Positions 25,251-35,305 of a DNA stretch of 64,000 nt are shown piece after piece (position 1 is the first letter of the stretch; every line of letters begins with the position of its first letter). Both the position numbers and the translations under genes were made by a program. The stretch lies in NCBI RefSeq assembly GCF_000516985.1, contig NW_006917091.1:2397399-2461398 (forward strand), in the 5' to 3' direction. The DNA is from Pestalotiopsis fici W106-1. Its lineage: Eukaryota > Ascomycota > Sordariomycetes > Amphisphaeriales > Sporocadaceae. The notes beneath the pieces were generated by a model. It was not told the DNA's origin. It saw nothing but the letters and a program-made list of their open reading frames with translations, and ran no database searches.

Positions 25251-28200
25251 ATCTATATATGCCACTAATAGCACTAATATTAACGAAGATTTTACAATCT
25301 AAATTAGGATTATAAACTAAAAAATACGAGCCTTAATAGATATAAGAGCTTAAAAAAATTTTATTTCGCTAATAATCGTTAACGCTTTATAAATATTATA
25401 AAAATAAAAAAAACGCCTTACGCATTCTAAATTATTAATAAAAAACCTATATCGTATAAAAACGGAATTATAAGCATAAAAATTACGTATATTTAAATTT
25501 ATATCTAAAATTACGAAAAAAGATTTACGTACGATATTATAAAAATTACGGATTATAATATTATCCTAAGGATACCCTAATTACGAGCGAGTAACCCTAA
25601 AGTAAATTAGAATATCGGCTAATTTTAGTAGGATATATTAAAAAAAGAGTTAGCCTTTAAAAAGCGCTAAAATAAGCCTTTAAGCAATCCTAAAATATTT
25701 GGATTTTATTTTATAATTAAATATATTAAGCCGAAATTCGAAATTAAAATACTAAAAAAATACTAGGAGTTTAGCGATTTATTTAATAAAATATTAAAAA
25801 TAAGATTATTAAAGCATATAAAATACGATTATAAAATACCCTTCTAAAAAGGAAAAAAACCGTATTTTATACTAATATACCTAATAAAACCTTAGCACAA
25901 AAAGGCACTAAAAAAATACCTAACAAATATGCTATAAAAGGAATAAATTACGGAATTTATTTTACCCGTAAAATACCTTATACTCTTTATACCAAAAAAA
26001 AATAAAAACGGGAAACCTAAATAAAGATTTTGTATCGATTACCGTAAGCTTAACAATATTACGATTAAAAATCGATACCCTTTATTTTTAATTAAAAACC
26101 TACGCGATAAATTATACGGAGCCTAATAGTTTATGGCCCTAAATTTGCCTAATATATACGGTTTAATACGCATTAAAAAAGGAAAAAAATAAAAAACCGC
26201 TTTCCGTTGCAAATACGGATATTTCGAATATAAAGTTATGCCTTTCGGATTAACTAACACACTAATAAATTTTTAAAATATAATTAATAACGTTTTAAGG
26301 GAATACCTTAATAAATTTATAATAATATACTTTAATAATATATTTATTTATTTTAAAAATTTTAACGAATATTAATAATATATTAAAATAATGTTATAAA
26401 AATTATAAAACGCGAACCTGCTAGTTAACCCCGAGAAAAGCGAATTTTATAAAAAAGAAATTACTTTCGTAAAATACGTAATATCCCCCGGAGAAATTAA
26501 AATAAAACTATTTAAAATTTTAATAATAAAAAATTAGCTTATCCCGATTTTAGTAATAAAAATTAAATTCTTTTTAGGATTTGTAAATTTTTATTAAATA
26601 TTTATTTAGGGATTCGGAAATATTGCCGTATTATTTATATATTTAATAAAAAAAAAATATACCTTTCGATTAAATACCCGAAGCGTAAAAAGCCTTCGAA
26701 GCAGTTAAAAAACGAATTATAAACGAACTTATAATACGTATAATAGACTTAAAACGGGAATTTAAAATCGAAATAAATGCCTTAAATTACGCTATAAGCG
26801 GATAATTTATATAAAAAAACGATAACGGGAAATTATACCTAATTATATTTTATAGCAAAAAGTTTACAAAAAAATAATTAAATTACTAGATTTATAATAA
26901 AAAATTTATAGCTATTATCGAAGCATTCCAAAAATGGAAATACTATTTTAGCGGAATTAAATACTAAGTTAAAGTCTATACCGATTATAAGAATCTAGCC
27001 TTATTTATTATTAATAAAGAATTTAATAAACGATAAATTAGATAGGTAGAATTTTTAGCAGATTTTAATTTTAGAATTATTTACCGCAAAAGATCGGAAA
27101 ATGGAAAAGCTGACGCTTTTAGCCGAAGACCGGATTATTTTTAGGAAGTATTAAAAGAAATTAATATTATCCTTTTTATAGATAATAATAGAGACCTAAT
27201 ATTAATTATAACTTTATATATAATTATAAGGGTTATAAATAACAAAAGTTGGATAAAAAAAGTTATCGATATAATACGACCGCTATTTTAAAATCTATTT
27301 TATAACTTAGCGTTAAAAGAATTCGAAGATATCGTTAAATACTAAGGCAAATTTTGGATACCGGATAAATTCCGAAAAAACCTTATTAAAGATTATTATA
27401 AATTACCGATTTACGGATATTAAAGAATTTTTAAAACTTTTAAGCGAATCTAATAAAAATTCGATTGCCTAAATCTCCGATAAATAATTAGCAATATTAT
27501 TAAAAAATATAATTTATATAATAAAGCAAAGTTAGCACGGCATAAATAATATAGGGAATTAGAACCTATACTACCGCTAAATAAGATATAAAAATCTATT
27601 ATATTAGATTTTATAGTAAAATTACTATTTTTAAAAAAACCTTTAATTAGGACCTTTTACGATAATATCCTAGTATTTATAAAACGATTTACGAAATACG
27701 CTTATTTTTTCCTATATAAAAAAGCTAATAACATAAAAAACCTAGCCTATACGTTCCTTCGGACGATAGCTAGTTAGCACGGATTACCAAATAAGATTAT
27801 TTTAAATCGAAATAAGCTCTTTATATTAAAATTTTAGAAATTACTTATTAATTAGCTAAAATGCGATTATAAGCTTTTAACGGCTTTTTATCCGCAAATT
27901 AACGGATAAATAAAACAAGCAAATTAGGTATTCGAAAAATACCTTAAATGCTACGTTAATTACGAATAGGATAATTGGGTTATATTATTACTATTTGCGT
28001 AATTCGCGTATAATAGTATAATACGAGAATTTATTAGAATATCATTATTTTACGCTAATTACGGATATAAACCCGATATTATTAAAAAACTATTAAAAAA
28101 AAAAGAATTTATATTATATGCGATTTTACGCGTTAAATAATTTAAAGACCTATAAGCAAAATTTTAAAAGACCTTTATTATTATTTAATAAAAATTAAAA

Positions 28201-28640
28201 ACCTAATACGATAAAAAAAAATTAAGGGACTAATTTTTAAAAAAGGAGATAAAGTTTACCTTTTACGCAAAAATATTAAAATAAAACGATTAAGCGATAA
28301 ATTCGATTTTAAGAAATTAGGATTATTTAAGATCGATAAAAAAATTTCGAATATTAATTATCGATTTAAGCTATTAAAAATTATAAAAAACCATAAAACC
28401 TTTTATATTTTATTATTCGAATTAGCATTAAAAAACGCTAAAATCGACGAAATATTAAAAACCGAACCAAATTAGCAAATATATAACGTTAAAAAAATTA
28501 TTAATTATAAAAAAATCGGACGCGGATACTAATTCTACGTTAAATAGGAGGGTTACTTACCTAAGGAAAATATTTAGGAACCTAGGAAATATATAAAGGA
28601 TTACGTTGCCTTTAAATATTATTTTTAATTAAAACTAAAA
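25250..28640 (+). pseudogene. Gypsy-2 pol remnant: protease, RT, RNase H, integrase, chromodomain
   Basis: Protease block at about 25327-25350 reads RALIDIRA (the D-[ST]-G motif is destroyed), followed by [31 protein letters not shown] at about 26020-26090, VMPFGLTN at about 26235, and the active site at about 26326-26350 as YFNNIFIYF (both Asp now Asn). RNase H at about 26880-27010 (FIAIIEAFQKWKYYF). Integrase core at about 27600-28060 with ILDFI, IKRFTKYAYF, QHGLPNKI and FYPQINGQ. Chromodomain at about 28480-28620, with IGRGYQFYVK-like and EGYLPKENI-like segments broken by stops. This order and the C-terminal chromodomain mark a chromovirus-type Gypsy. Confidence 0.8.
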
Positions 28641-28710
28641 AACTAAAATTTCTAAAATTATTTCCGATTTTAATCGAAAACTAATTAATAACGTTTATAC
28701 CCCTAAAAAA

Positions 28711-29045
28711 TTAAACCTCGGCTACGGCTTCCGCCTCCGCCCGCTTATCCTTTTTTAGCTTATTTAGGGATTAAAAATTACGATTTACCATCTCCGTATT
28801 ACGGGTTACTAAATAATCCCGTTAGGTACGAAAGCGCTTAAATTTAGCTAACGCAATAGCAATTTGCTCGTAAAAACGACGGAAAAGCTTAAAAATTTCC
28901 TTTTTTTTCCGCCGTAAACATTGCGACTCGTTTATTATCCGAAATAAGGAAAATATTAGGATACCGGTCCTATTATAAAAACGACCGCGACGAATACATT
29001 TTTTATACCGCGACGTTCCCTTTATTATTCGACATTTCTAATTAC
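28711..29045 (-). pseudogene. Antisense open frame in Gypsy-2, unknown
   Basis: On the minus strand, between pol and the 3' LTR, one frame runs for about 110 codons with two TAA codons, each one RIP-type change from CAA. The translation is basic and helical (EIFKLFRRFYEQIAIALAKF, then LVTRNTEMVNRNF, ending KKDKRAEAEAVAEV). The start is unclear; an ATG at 29029 is in another frame. The stretch 28715-28745 is GC-rich and contains no CA or TG, so it has no preferred RIP target. I do not recognise the product. Confidence 0.4.
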
Positions 29046-29306
29046 GCTTATAATATAAGGAATAAAGCATAACGTCGAAACCAAGCTTTTCGATTAAAGC
29101 CGTAAAACAATATTATTATTTAATTTTTAAAAGTTTTTTTTCGCCGTTAGCAGGTTTTGCGATACGGGGCGATATAATAAAGCATATATTATAAATAAAT
29201 ATATAAAAAAACGAAAAAGCTAAAAAAAGGAATAGAAATAGGAACCACGACCTATTTATGCGATTTAAAGTTTTTCGAGGATAAAAAATATAAAAAAAGG
29301 AGCTAA

Positions 29307-29815
29307 TATTATAAATATGCATTTTTATATACGGTAAATAAAGGATATTAGCGCTTAAGAAAATAATATGCGGGGCTTAAAACCGAAATCCGCAAATATT
29401 TTAAATAAAAAACAGGCCAGCACCCTTGCTAATTATTAATAATTATTAGTAAGCTTACTATTAGATTAGTAATCCAAAAGTAAAATTTATAATAAGATTA
29501 ATAAGCTAAACATAAGCATTATTATTATAATAGTGATTTAAGAATATTAGTAAGGGAATAAATAAGTATATATTATAAAAAGATTTCCTATATAGATAGT
29601 TATTACCTTAATAATTAATTTAAGCATTTATTTTACTTATAAATAAAGCATTTAATACGCTTTAACGATTATATTTATAAATTAGTTCGATTACCCTTAC
29701 CTTTAGATATTTATTGCTTAGTATTTTTTTTAAAGCTATCGTTCCTTATTAGCATAAACCCTAACACCTCTTATATTTTAGGTTTATTCTAAAAACCCGT
29801 AGTGTAGTCGTTATA
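29307..29815 (+). repeat. Gypsy-2 3' LTR
   Basis: 509 bp matching 22261-22769, preceded by a purine-rich tract (AAAAAAAGGAG) and followed by the ATAAT duplication at 29816-29820. Confidence 0.9.
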
Positions 29816-29820
29816 ATAAT

Positions 29821-30375
29821 AGTTATAAAACCTATCGAAATATCGTTAAATAACGATATATAGGAAATTAATAAAATTTACCTTATATTAATTTATAATT
29901 AATATAATATTATTTATAGCTATTATTTATAATGCTATATAATTAATAAGTTATTATAATTAATTATTATGGCTATTATAGCCATTAGAACCTACTGGAA
30001 TCTAGTGGAACGTTTTATTGGATTTAGCCCCACTAAATGTGGCTAGTGCACCTGGCTATAATAGCCCTGGGTTATAAGGTAATTTATATTATAAAAATCT
30101 ATAGATTTCGATGGTTTTTTCGATTATAAATTAACCTTATTATTAATTAACTCGATTATAAATCTAATTTATTAGTAATATATTCTAGAATATTTTTATT
30201 GGTTGATTTTATGGGTATAAAAGGTAGTTATTCCTTTGTAATTAGTTATTTTTTCCTTAAGCTTTAATAAATTAGTTATATAGCCTTATAACTACCTTTT
30301 ATAGCCTGATTTTACGAATTATATAAACGCTTCCCTGTGCCTAAATTTATAATCCACCAATTATATTTTAGAACA
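29821..30375 (+). repeat. Copia-2 3' LTR, second fragment
   Basis: 555 bp continuing the LTR broken at 22260; ends TTTTAGAACA and is followed by the CCTAG duplication at 30376-30380. Confidence 0.88.
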
Positions 30376-31000
30376 CCTAGGCTTTTTAAATATCGGTTAT
30401 ACCGTTATATATATCGGTAGTTTTAAAAAACCGATCGATTCCTAGCAGTTTAAAATATAACTGTAATGTGGATTTTTACGTATTCTAGTTTTCGGATCCG
30501 GAAAACTTTTGTTTCTCCGGCATTTGGCATCCGGCAATAATACGGATAAAGTTATCCATTTTGCCGAATTTTTGCCGTTATAACGGTATAATTATCGTTA
30601 AAAACGGTAAAGGAATCGTTAAGACAATGAAAATAAAAGAAATTAATTCTTTTATTTTATCGATAAAATATATAAAAGGATCCAAATGCTATAATATAAT
30701 ATAACAGGTGCTATAAGGTGCTATAATAAATCGGCTATTATAATAGGGATTAGTTATAAATGATTTTATAGCCGTTATATGGCTATAACGGGTAAAATCA
30801 TTATAATTAGCCATTTAACTATAATTTTCGATATAATTACGGCTTATATAGGCTTATATATAAGCCTATAAAAGATCGGCTATTATAACGGAATTCTAAA
30901 ATCTACGTTAAATTAATTCATTTAGGAGAGCGGCTATAGTTTTCGATATAAAGTCCGGTTCCTAATATAATCGATATTATACCGGACCGGGCTTATAACC
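30376..31000 (-). other. Copia-1 leader, separated from its body
   Basis: Inverted match to the Copia-2 leader 17378-18000, including the CTATAATAGCCG-type and CCGGATCCGG-type segments. It belongs between the Copia-1 5' LTR and the sequence ending at 16743. The candidate primer-binding site (GGTTATAAGCCC on the minus strand) is at 30989-31000, identical to that of Copia-2. Confidence 0.8.
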
Positions 31001-31629
31001 TGTTTTAAGGTATAATTAGTAAATTATAAACTTAGGCATAAAAAAGCGTTTATATAATTCGTAAAATCAGGCCGTAAAAGGTAGTTATAGGGCTATATAA
31101 CTAATTTATTAAAGTTTAAAGAAAAAATAATTAATTACGGAGGAATAATTACTTTTTATACCTATAAAATTAACTAATAAGAATATTTTGAAATATATTA
31201 CTAATAAATTAGATTTATAATTAAATTAATTAATAATAAGGTTAATTTATAATCGAAGAAACCATCGAAATCTATAGATTTTTATAGTGTGGGTTACCCT
31301 GTAACCTAGGGCCATTATAGCTAGGTATATTGGTTATACTTAGTGGGGCTAGATCTAGTAAAACGTTTTATTAGATTTTAGTAGGTTCTAGTGGCTATAG
31401 TGGCTATAATAGTTAATTATAATAATTTGTTAATTATATAGCATTATGAATAGTGGCTATAAGTGGTATTATATTAACTATAAGTTAATATAAGGTAAAT
31501 TTTATTAATTTCCTATATATTGTTATTTAACGATATTTCGATGGGTTTTATAGCTGTTATAACGATATAATATGCGTTATAAAGCTAATTTTATGCATTA
31601 TACGATGCTGTATTAACATCCGTGCAATA
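31001..31629 (-). repeat. Copia-1 5' LTR (right)
   Basis: 629 bp, begins TGTTTTAAGG and ends CCGTGCAATA on the plus strand; inverted match to 16749-17377 without net length change. Confidence 0.88.
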
Positions 31630-32591
31630 ATCTTTTATTAAAACCGAGCTAATATTTAAAATCGTTTAAAAAATCGGAAAACTTTTAATTTTCCTTTTAT
31701 TTTATCCGAATTAAGCGATTATCCGCGATTTATTTAGCTTTTTTATCGATAAATTAGTTTTCGATTTTTTTAAGGAACGTTTTTTATTTAAACTATTTAG
31801 GATTAATGCTAATAAATTATTACGTTACGCGAAAGCGCTTATTTTTTAGGAAAGTTATTATAAAATTAAAATAAATAAGCTATTTATTATTTAATAAATA
31901 ACGGTTTTTTATTATTTTTATTTTCGCTATAATAAAAAAAAGCTTAAAGGATTCTGTTTTTCCGTCCTAAAAAGGCTATTTAGCGGCTTTATAATAACTA
32001 AAAGCGCTATTATAAAAGGCTTAAGCTATATCTTCGGGGTCGGAACCTTTTATAATATCTGTTAGATAAGTGCTAATAAGCGCATTATGACTAAGAATCG
32101 ATAAAAACCAATCTTTTGTGGTGCAGTGGTAAAAACCCCACCATTTAATAATTAAGAGTCTCACTGCCTCCGCCGACTAAAACTTGAGCGTAGAGGTCAC
32201 AAGTTCAAATCAAGTGTCGACCACCTAACCTAAAAAAAAAAAATAACAGCAACGTCACGGAGCAAAAAATACTAGGAACCAAAGATCTCCAGCTCGCCCG
32301 TAAAAGACGTCCAAGCTGAGGGGGTGTGTTAGATAAGTGCTAATAAGCGCATTATGACTAAGAATCGATAAGAACTAATCTTTTGTGGTGCAGTGGTAAA
32401 AACCCCACCATTTAATAATATCGTATATTAAGGGGAAAAGCGAGGGGTTATTAAAAAAAGGAAATTTTAAAGCGATTTCGTATTTATTAAGATTTTCGGA
32501 TATTACGCTATTAAAAATAGGAAATAATACTAAAAACTTTATAAACACCTTATTAATTTATATAAAATTGTAAAAATAAAGCTAATTTATA
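31630..32591 (-). pseudogene. Gypsy-1 gag remnant
   Basis: On the minus strand the frame reads from about 32480 leftward with gag-like sequence: NKYEIALKFPFFNNPSLFP and YDIIKGSDPEDIA, then on the far side KTFLKKIENQFIDKKAK and KFSDFLNDFKYQLGF-like text with a stop inside. The latter resembles the retrotransposon gag domain. It is interrupted by the small element at 32060-32414 and cut off at 31630 by Copia-1. The C-terminal gag, zinc knuckle and protease are not found on the other side of Copia-1. Confidence 0.6.
32060..32414 (+). mobile_element. Small non-autonomous element (SINE- or TRIM-like) with 88-bp terminal repeats
   Basis: Sits between two copies of ATAATATC (32052-32059 and 32415-32422), an 8-bp target duplication. 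The ends are 88-bp direct repeats (32060-32147, 32327-32414) differing at very few positions; about 179 bp lie between them. GTGGTGCAGTGGT at 32118 resembles a polymerase III A box and AGTTCAAATC at 32202-32211 a B box, with a GGTC/GACC stem around the latter, as in a tRNA-derived SINE. An A-rich run of about 13 nt follows at 32232. The terminal repeats instead suggest a TRIM/SMART-type element. Unlike everything around it, it keeps many CA and TG sites. Confidence 0.6.
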
Positions 32592-32759
32592 TATAATAGG
32601 CTTATTAAATACGTATAATTACGTAATTATAGCCAGATATAGTTTATAAATTAGCTTAAGTAAAAGGAAGCTATTTCCTATACGCAAATTCTATCGTAAC
32701 CTATTTAGGCACCGGATCAATTATATATCCGGTGCCGAAAATCGGGTGCACCCGTAACA
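32592..32759 (-). repeat. Gypsy-1 5' LTR (right)
   Basis: 168 bp; the outer (right) part keeps GGTGCC, GGGTGCACCC and GTAACA, which are AT-converted in the left copy, while its inner 40 bases are converted. Confidence 0.85.
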
Positions 32760-32764
32760 CAGCC
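32760..32764. repeat. Target-site duplication CAGCC, right copy
   Basis: Pairs with 7761-7765. Confidence 0.85.
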
Positions 32765-33240
32765 GAAGGTAACGTATGGTGACTCTTTAGTGTATTGTGA
32801 CATATTTCACTCATTTGCCCTTCGCTGGCATGTTATGTTCAAGTTTGATCCTGTCAGTTGACATGATGGCGCCTCAGGTTGCGGCACAGTTCAGTGTCTT
32901 ACGAACTTTGCATCTGGTACAGAGTATAGCTAGCAGCCCTGGCCCCCAACGGAGTTGTTTTCTTCCTGTGGCTGATGATGCCCAAGCCAACGGCCAACGG
33001 CCTAATTCTACCCTTGCTTACCCCGCTGTAAAGCAACAAAGCGATTTCGAGCACCTTGCAAATTATGCTGCGTTTCGACATGGACAACATATTAAGCAGC
33101 ATGATGCATGAGTCCTCCTGCAGTAGCAACCAATATTTGTACTTTAAATAGAGCCTCGGCACTTCAAATTTCATCTAGATCTTTTTTATTCAGCTCGTTC
33201 CAAGATAACATTGCACGTGCAAACATAAAATTTGAGCAGC
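32765..33240. other. Promoter region of the first P450 gene
   Basis: Normal-composition DNA between the LTR and the P450. An open frame at 32797-33111 has no recognisable domain and I do not call it. A TATA-like TTTAAATA at about 33143 lies about 100 bp before the ATG. Confidence 0.45.
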
Positions 33241-35098
33241 ATGGGCGTGTCTTTCAGGCTGAGCGAGGCGCTGTCGATAAGTAATGTCATTGTGGCATCT
33301 GCAATCTACCTCGTCACATTGGTTTTCTATCGCCTTGTGCTACACCCTCTCGCGCGATTCCCAGGCCCAAAACTAGCCGCTTCAACACTCTTGTACGAGG
33401 CATATTATGATCTCGTACGCAGCGGTCAGTATACATTCAAAATTGCCGAGTTGCACGAAAAATATGGTACGTCTATAGATTTGCTATCAAACGCTTAGAG
33501 CGCACTATATTCGATGCTAAACTAGACCACAACATAGGGCCCATCATTCGCATAAGCCCCCACGAGCTTCATATAAACGACCCTTCCTATTTCGAGAAGC
33601 TCTACCGTCATGATGGACGATGGGACAAGTATTCATGGTCATATGATGGGTTTGTTGCGCCAGGTTCCACGCTTTGGTGAGCATTTACTGCATTGATCGA
33701 TAACTTTGATTAGCTGGATGACGACTTAATGCCATCTTCCACGTCTCCTCCCTCTATCGCACACACTTGATTGCCGGCGCTGCATACTAATATACTACAT
33801 AGCACTGCACCACACGATTTGCACAAGGTCCGCCGACTTGCGCTCAACAATTTCTTCTCCAAAGCCAAGGTCATCGCACGACAGGATATTATCCAGCGAA
33901 ACGTTGCCAAGCTTTGTGACCGAATCACAGAGCTAAATGGTAATACGTTTGACTTGGGAGCAGCCATAAGCGCTGTCGCGCGTGACATTGCATGCCAATA
34001 TATCATCAACAAGACATATGGAGCCTTAGATAAAGATGATTTCAATGTTGCCACGACACAAATCTTGCAGCAAGGGGGAGTAATGTGGCGTACCAACAAA
34101 TTTATACCGTGGTTCAACCGAATGATGAGATCGATACCTCGAGGATTGTTGGTAAAAACGGCCGACGAAAGCACAAAGGCATTCTTTGAGTATCTGGAGG
34201 TATGTGAATGAAGCGAATAGTACATGGGGACTTTAGACCGCTAACGCCCGGTACAGGAGAGCGGAGAAGACACGACGAAGCTTCTGAAAGAGGCGGCTAC
34301 GCCTTCTGTCGATGAGGCACCCCGCACCATGGTCCATGAAATCTACGACTCCAAACTCCCTGCATCCGAAAAGACAATTTTGCGTGTTCAGCCAGACGTG
34401 TCAATGACCACGGGCGCCGGTTTCGAAACAACATCTGCAGTGCTGCGATTAATTGCATTTCACATATATAGCAACCCTGAAATCCTTGATCGCCTGCGGG
34501 CCGAACTCGCTACATTGGCTGTTCCCGCTTCACCGGTAGGTGAAAACATTGACGCAAAGATGCTGGAGCAGCTACCTTACCTGACTTCGGTGCTCATGGA
34601 GGGACTACGATTGAGTCCGGCACTTTCCACGCGCATGGCACGCATCGCCCCCGATAGAGAACTTGTGTACGACAAATACTGCATCCCAGCTGGAACGCCA
34701 GTCAGCATGACAGTTATTTTGATGCACACAAACAAGGAACTATATCCGGAGCCACTGTCCTTTCGGCCTGACAGATGGATGGACCTTGAGGCTCGCAAGC
34801 GTCTGGAAAAGACGTATGCCCCATTCTCAAAGGGTACGAGAATGTGTCTAGGCCTGCAGTAAGCCTTCGCTTCTTTCTCTTATGTTATGGAGTTTTCCAA
34901 GGCGTTGTGATTGTCTGATGTTCTTCCAGTCTTGCCTGGGCAGAAATGTATCTCGTTATCGCCGCCCTCGTGCAACGCTTCAACTTTGAATTGCCAAGCG
35001 CCAAAGCAGAAGATTTCGAAATGGTGAGTGATCGGTTCATCATTGGAACAAGAGCCGGCGCTACTTTGAATGCTCGCGTAACCTTGTGCACATCCTGA
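33241..35098 (+). CDS. Cytochrome P450 monooxygenase, five exons
   Basis: Exons 33241-33466, 33538-33676, 33803-34199, 34257-34858 and 34930-35098; all donors are GT, all acceptors AG, phases agree, and the product is about 510 residues. The N-terminus is a membrane anchor ([21 protein letters not shown]) followed by the proline hinge RFPGPK. The motifs are in order: oxygen-binding I-helix GAGFETTS, ExxR as EGLRLSP, PERF-type FRPDRWMD, and the heme-ligand loop [10 protein letters not shown] with the cysteine thiolate, continuing [11 protein letters not shown] across the last intron. This resembles fungal P450s near the trichodiene-oxygenase/CYP58-65 type, which oxidise hydrophobic secondary metabolites at the ER. 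The substrate is unknown. It is the first gene after the transposon block and faces the SMP-30-like gene tail to tail (207 bp). Confidence 0.9.
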
Positions 35099-35305
35099 GA
35101 TTAAAGTGAATATGAAAGCCGAGATTTCTGGTGAGACAGTACAGGATGCAACGGTCGCAACTCAATCCAGTATGTTCACGTTTTAACTCCCCTCTATGCG
35201 CCTCGATGTGCTGCCAATGGGTAGTTGTGAGCTATGTAACTTTATGAAACTCTATTCCTCATGAGACAATGACATTAGCATATCTCGTTGCACTGAACGC
35301 AGAGG

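Larger units (their letters stand above)
22261..29815 (+). mobile_element. Gypsy-2: chromodomain LTR retrotransposon inside the Copia-2 3' LTR
   Basis: Two 509-bp direct repeats (22261-22769, 29307-29815), the 5-bp duplication ATAAT, and a purine-rich tract just before 29307. The interior of 6.5 kb holds gag with a zinc knuckle, an extra segment of unknown nature, protease, reverse transcriptase, RNase H, integrase and a C-terminal chromodomain, in Ty3/Gypsy order. It is the youngest of the four large elements by nesting, yet is also heavily RIP-mutated. Confidence 0.9.
16749..30375 (+). mobile_element. Copia-2: LTR retrotransposon inside Copia-1
   Basis: 5' LTR 16749-17377 (629 bp); 3' LTR in two pieces, 22187-22260 and 29821-30375, which sum to exactly 629 bp once the inserted Gypsy-2 and its TSD are removed. 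Flanked by CCTAG. Coding remnants read on the plus strand. Same family as Copia-1 but in opposite orientation, so the two form a large imperfect inverted repeat with heads facing each other. A purine-rich tract (AATAAAAGGAG) lies just before 22187, as expected next to a 3' LTR. Confidence 0.88.
11999..31629 (-). mobile_element. Copia-1: LTR retrotransposon inside Gypsy-1
   Basis: LTRs at 11999-12626 and 31001-31629 are in the same orientation. Coding remnants read on the minus strand (12627-16743), and the leader is separated from them at 30376-31000 by the insertion of Copia-2. The order on the minus strand is 5' LTR (right), primer-binding site, leader, [Copia-2 insertion], gag-pol, 3' LTR (left). 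The five bases outside the two ends (TATTA on the left, ATCTT on the right) do not match, so no target duplication supports the insertion site; a deletion at one end is possible. Confidence 0.8.
7766..32759 (-). mobile_element. Gypsy-1: outermost LTR retrotransposon, RIP-degraded, host of the nested insertions
   Basis: Bounded by two 168-bp direct repeats (7766-7933, 32592-32759) that align without gaps, differ by C-to-T and G-to-A changes almost only, begin TG and end CA in the unmutated copies, and are flanked by the duplication CAGCC. Remnants of its own coding sequence read on the minus strand: gag at 31630-32591 and pol at about 8000-11998. Its 5' LTR is therefore the right one. A pyrimidine-rich stretch just inside the left LTR (7935-7945) fits a polypurine tract on the minus strand. 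About 19.6 kb of the interior is later insertions. Without them and the small 355-bp element its own internal part is about 4.7 kb, short for a Gypsy element, so some of gag-pol is probably missing. Confidence 0.85.

Noticed and set aside
12000..31629. CRISPR array or tandem satellite, suggested by recurring 629-bp and 509-bp sequences
   Set aside because: The copies are LTRs in pairs with matching coding remnants and target duplications; spacing is irregular and there are no spacers.
32110..32225. Functional tRNA gene
   Set aside because: A- and B-box-like words are present but the T-stem pairs poorly, spacing is long and no acceptor stem or anticodon arm is convincing; better explained as a tRNA-derived element.
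32797..33111. 104-codon plus-strand frame before the P450
   Set aside because: No domain, no splice support, and it occupies the promoter position of the P450.
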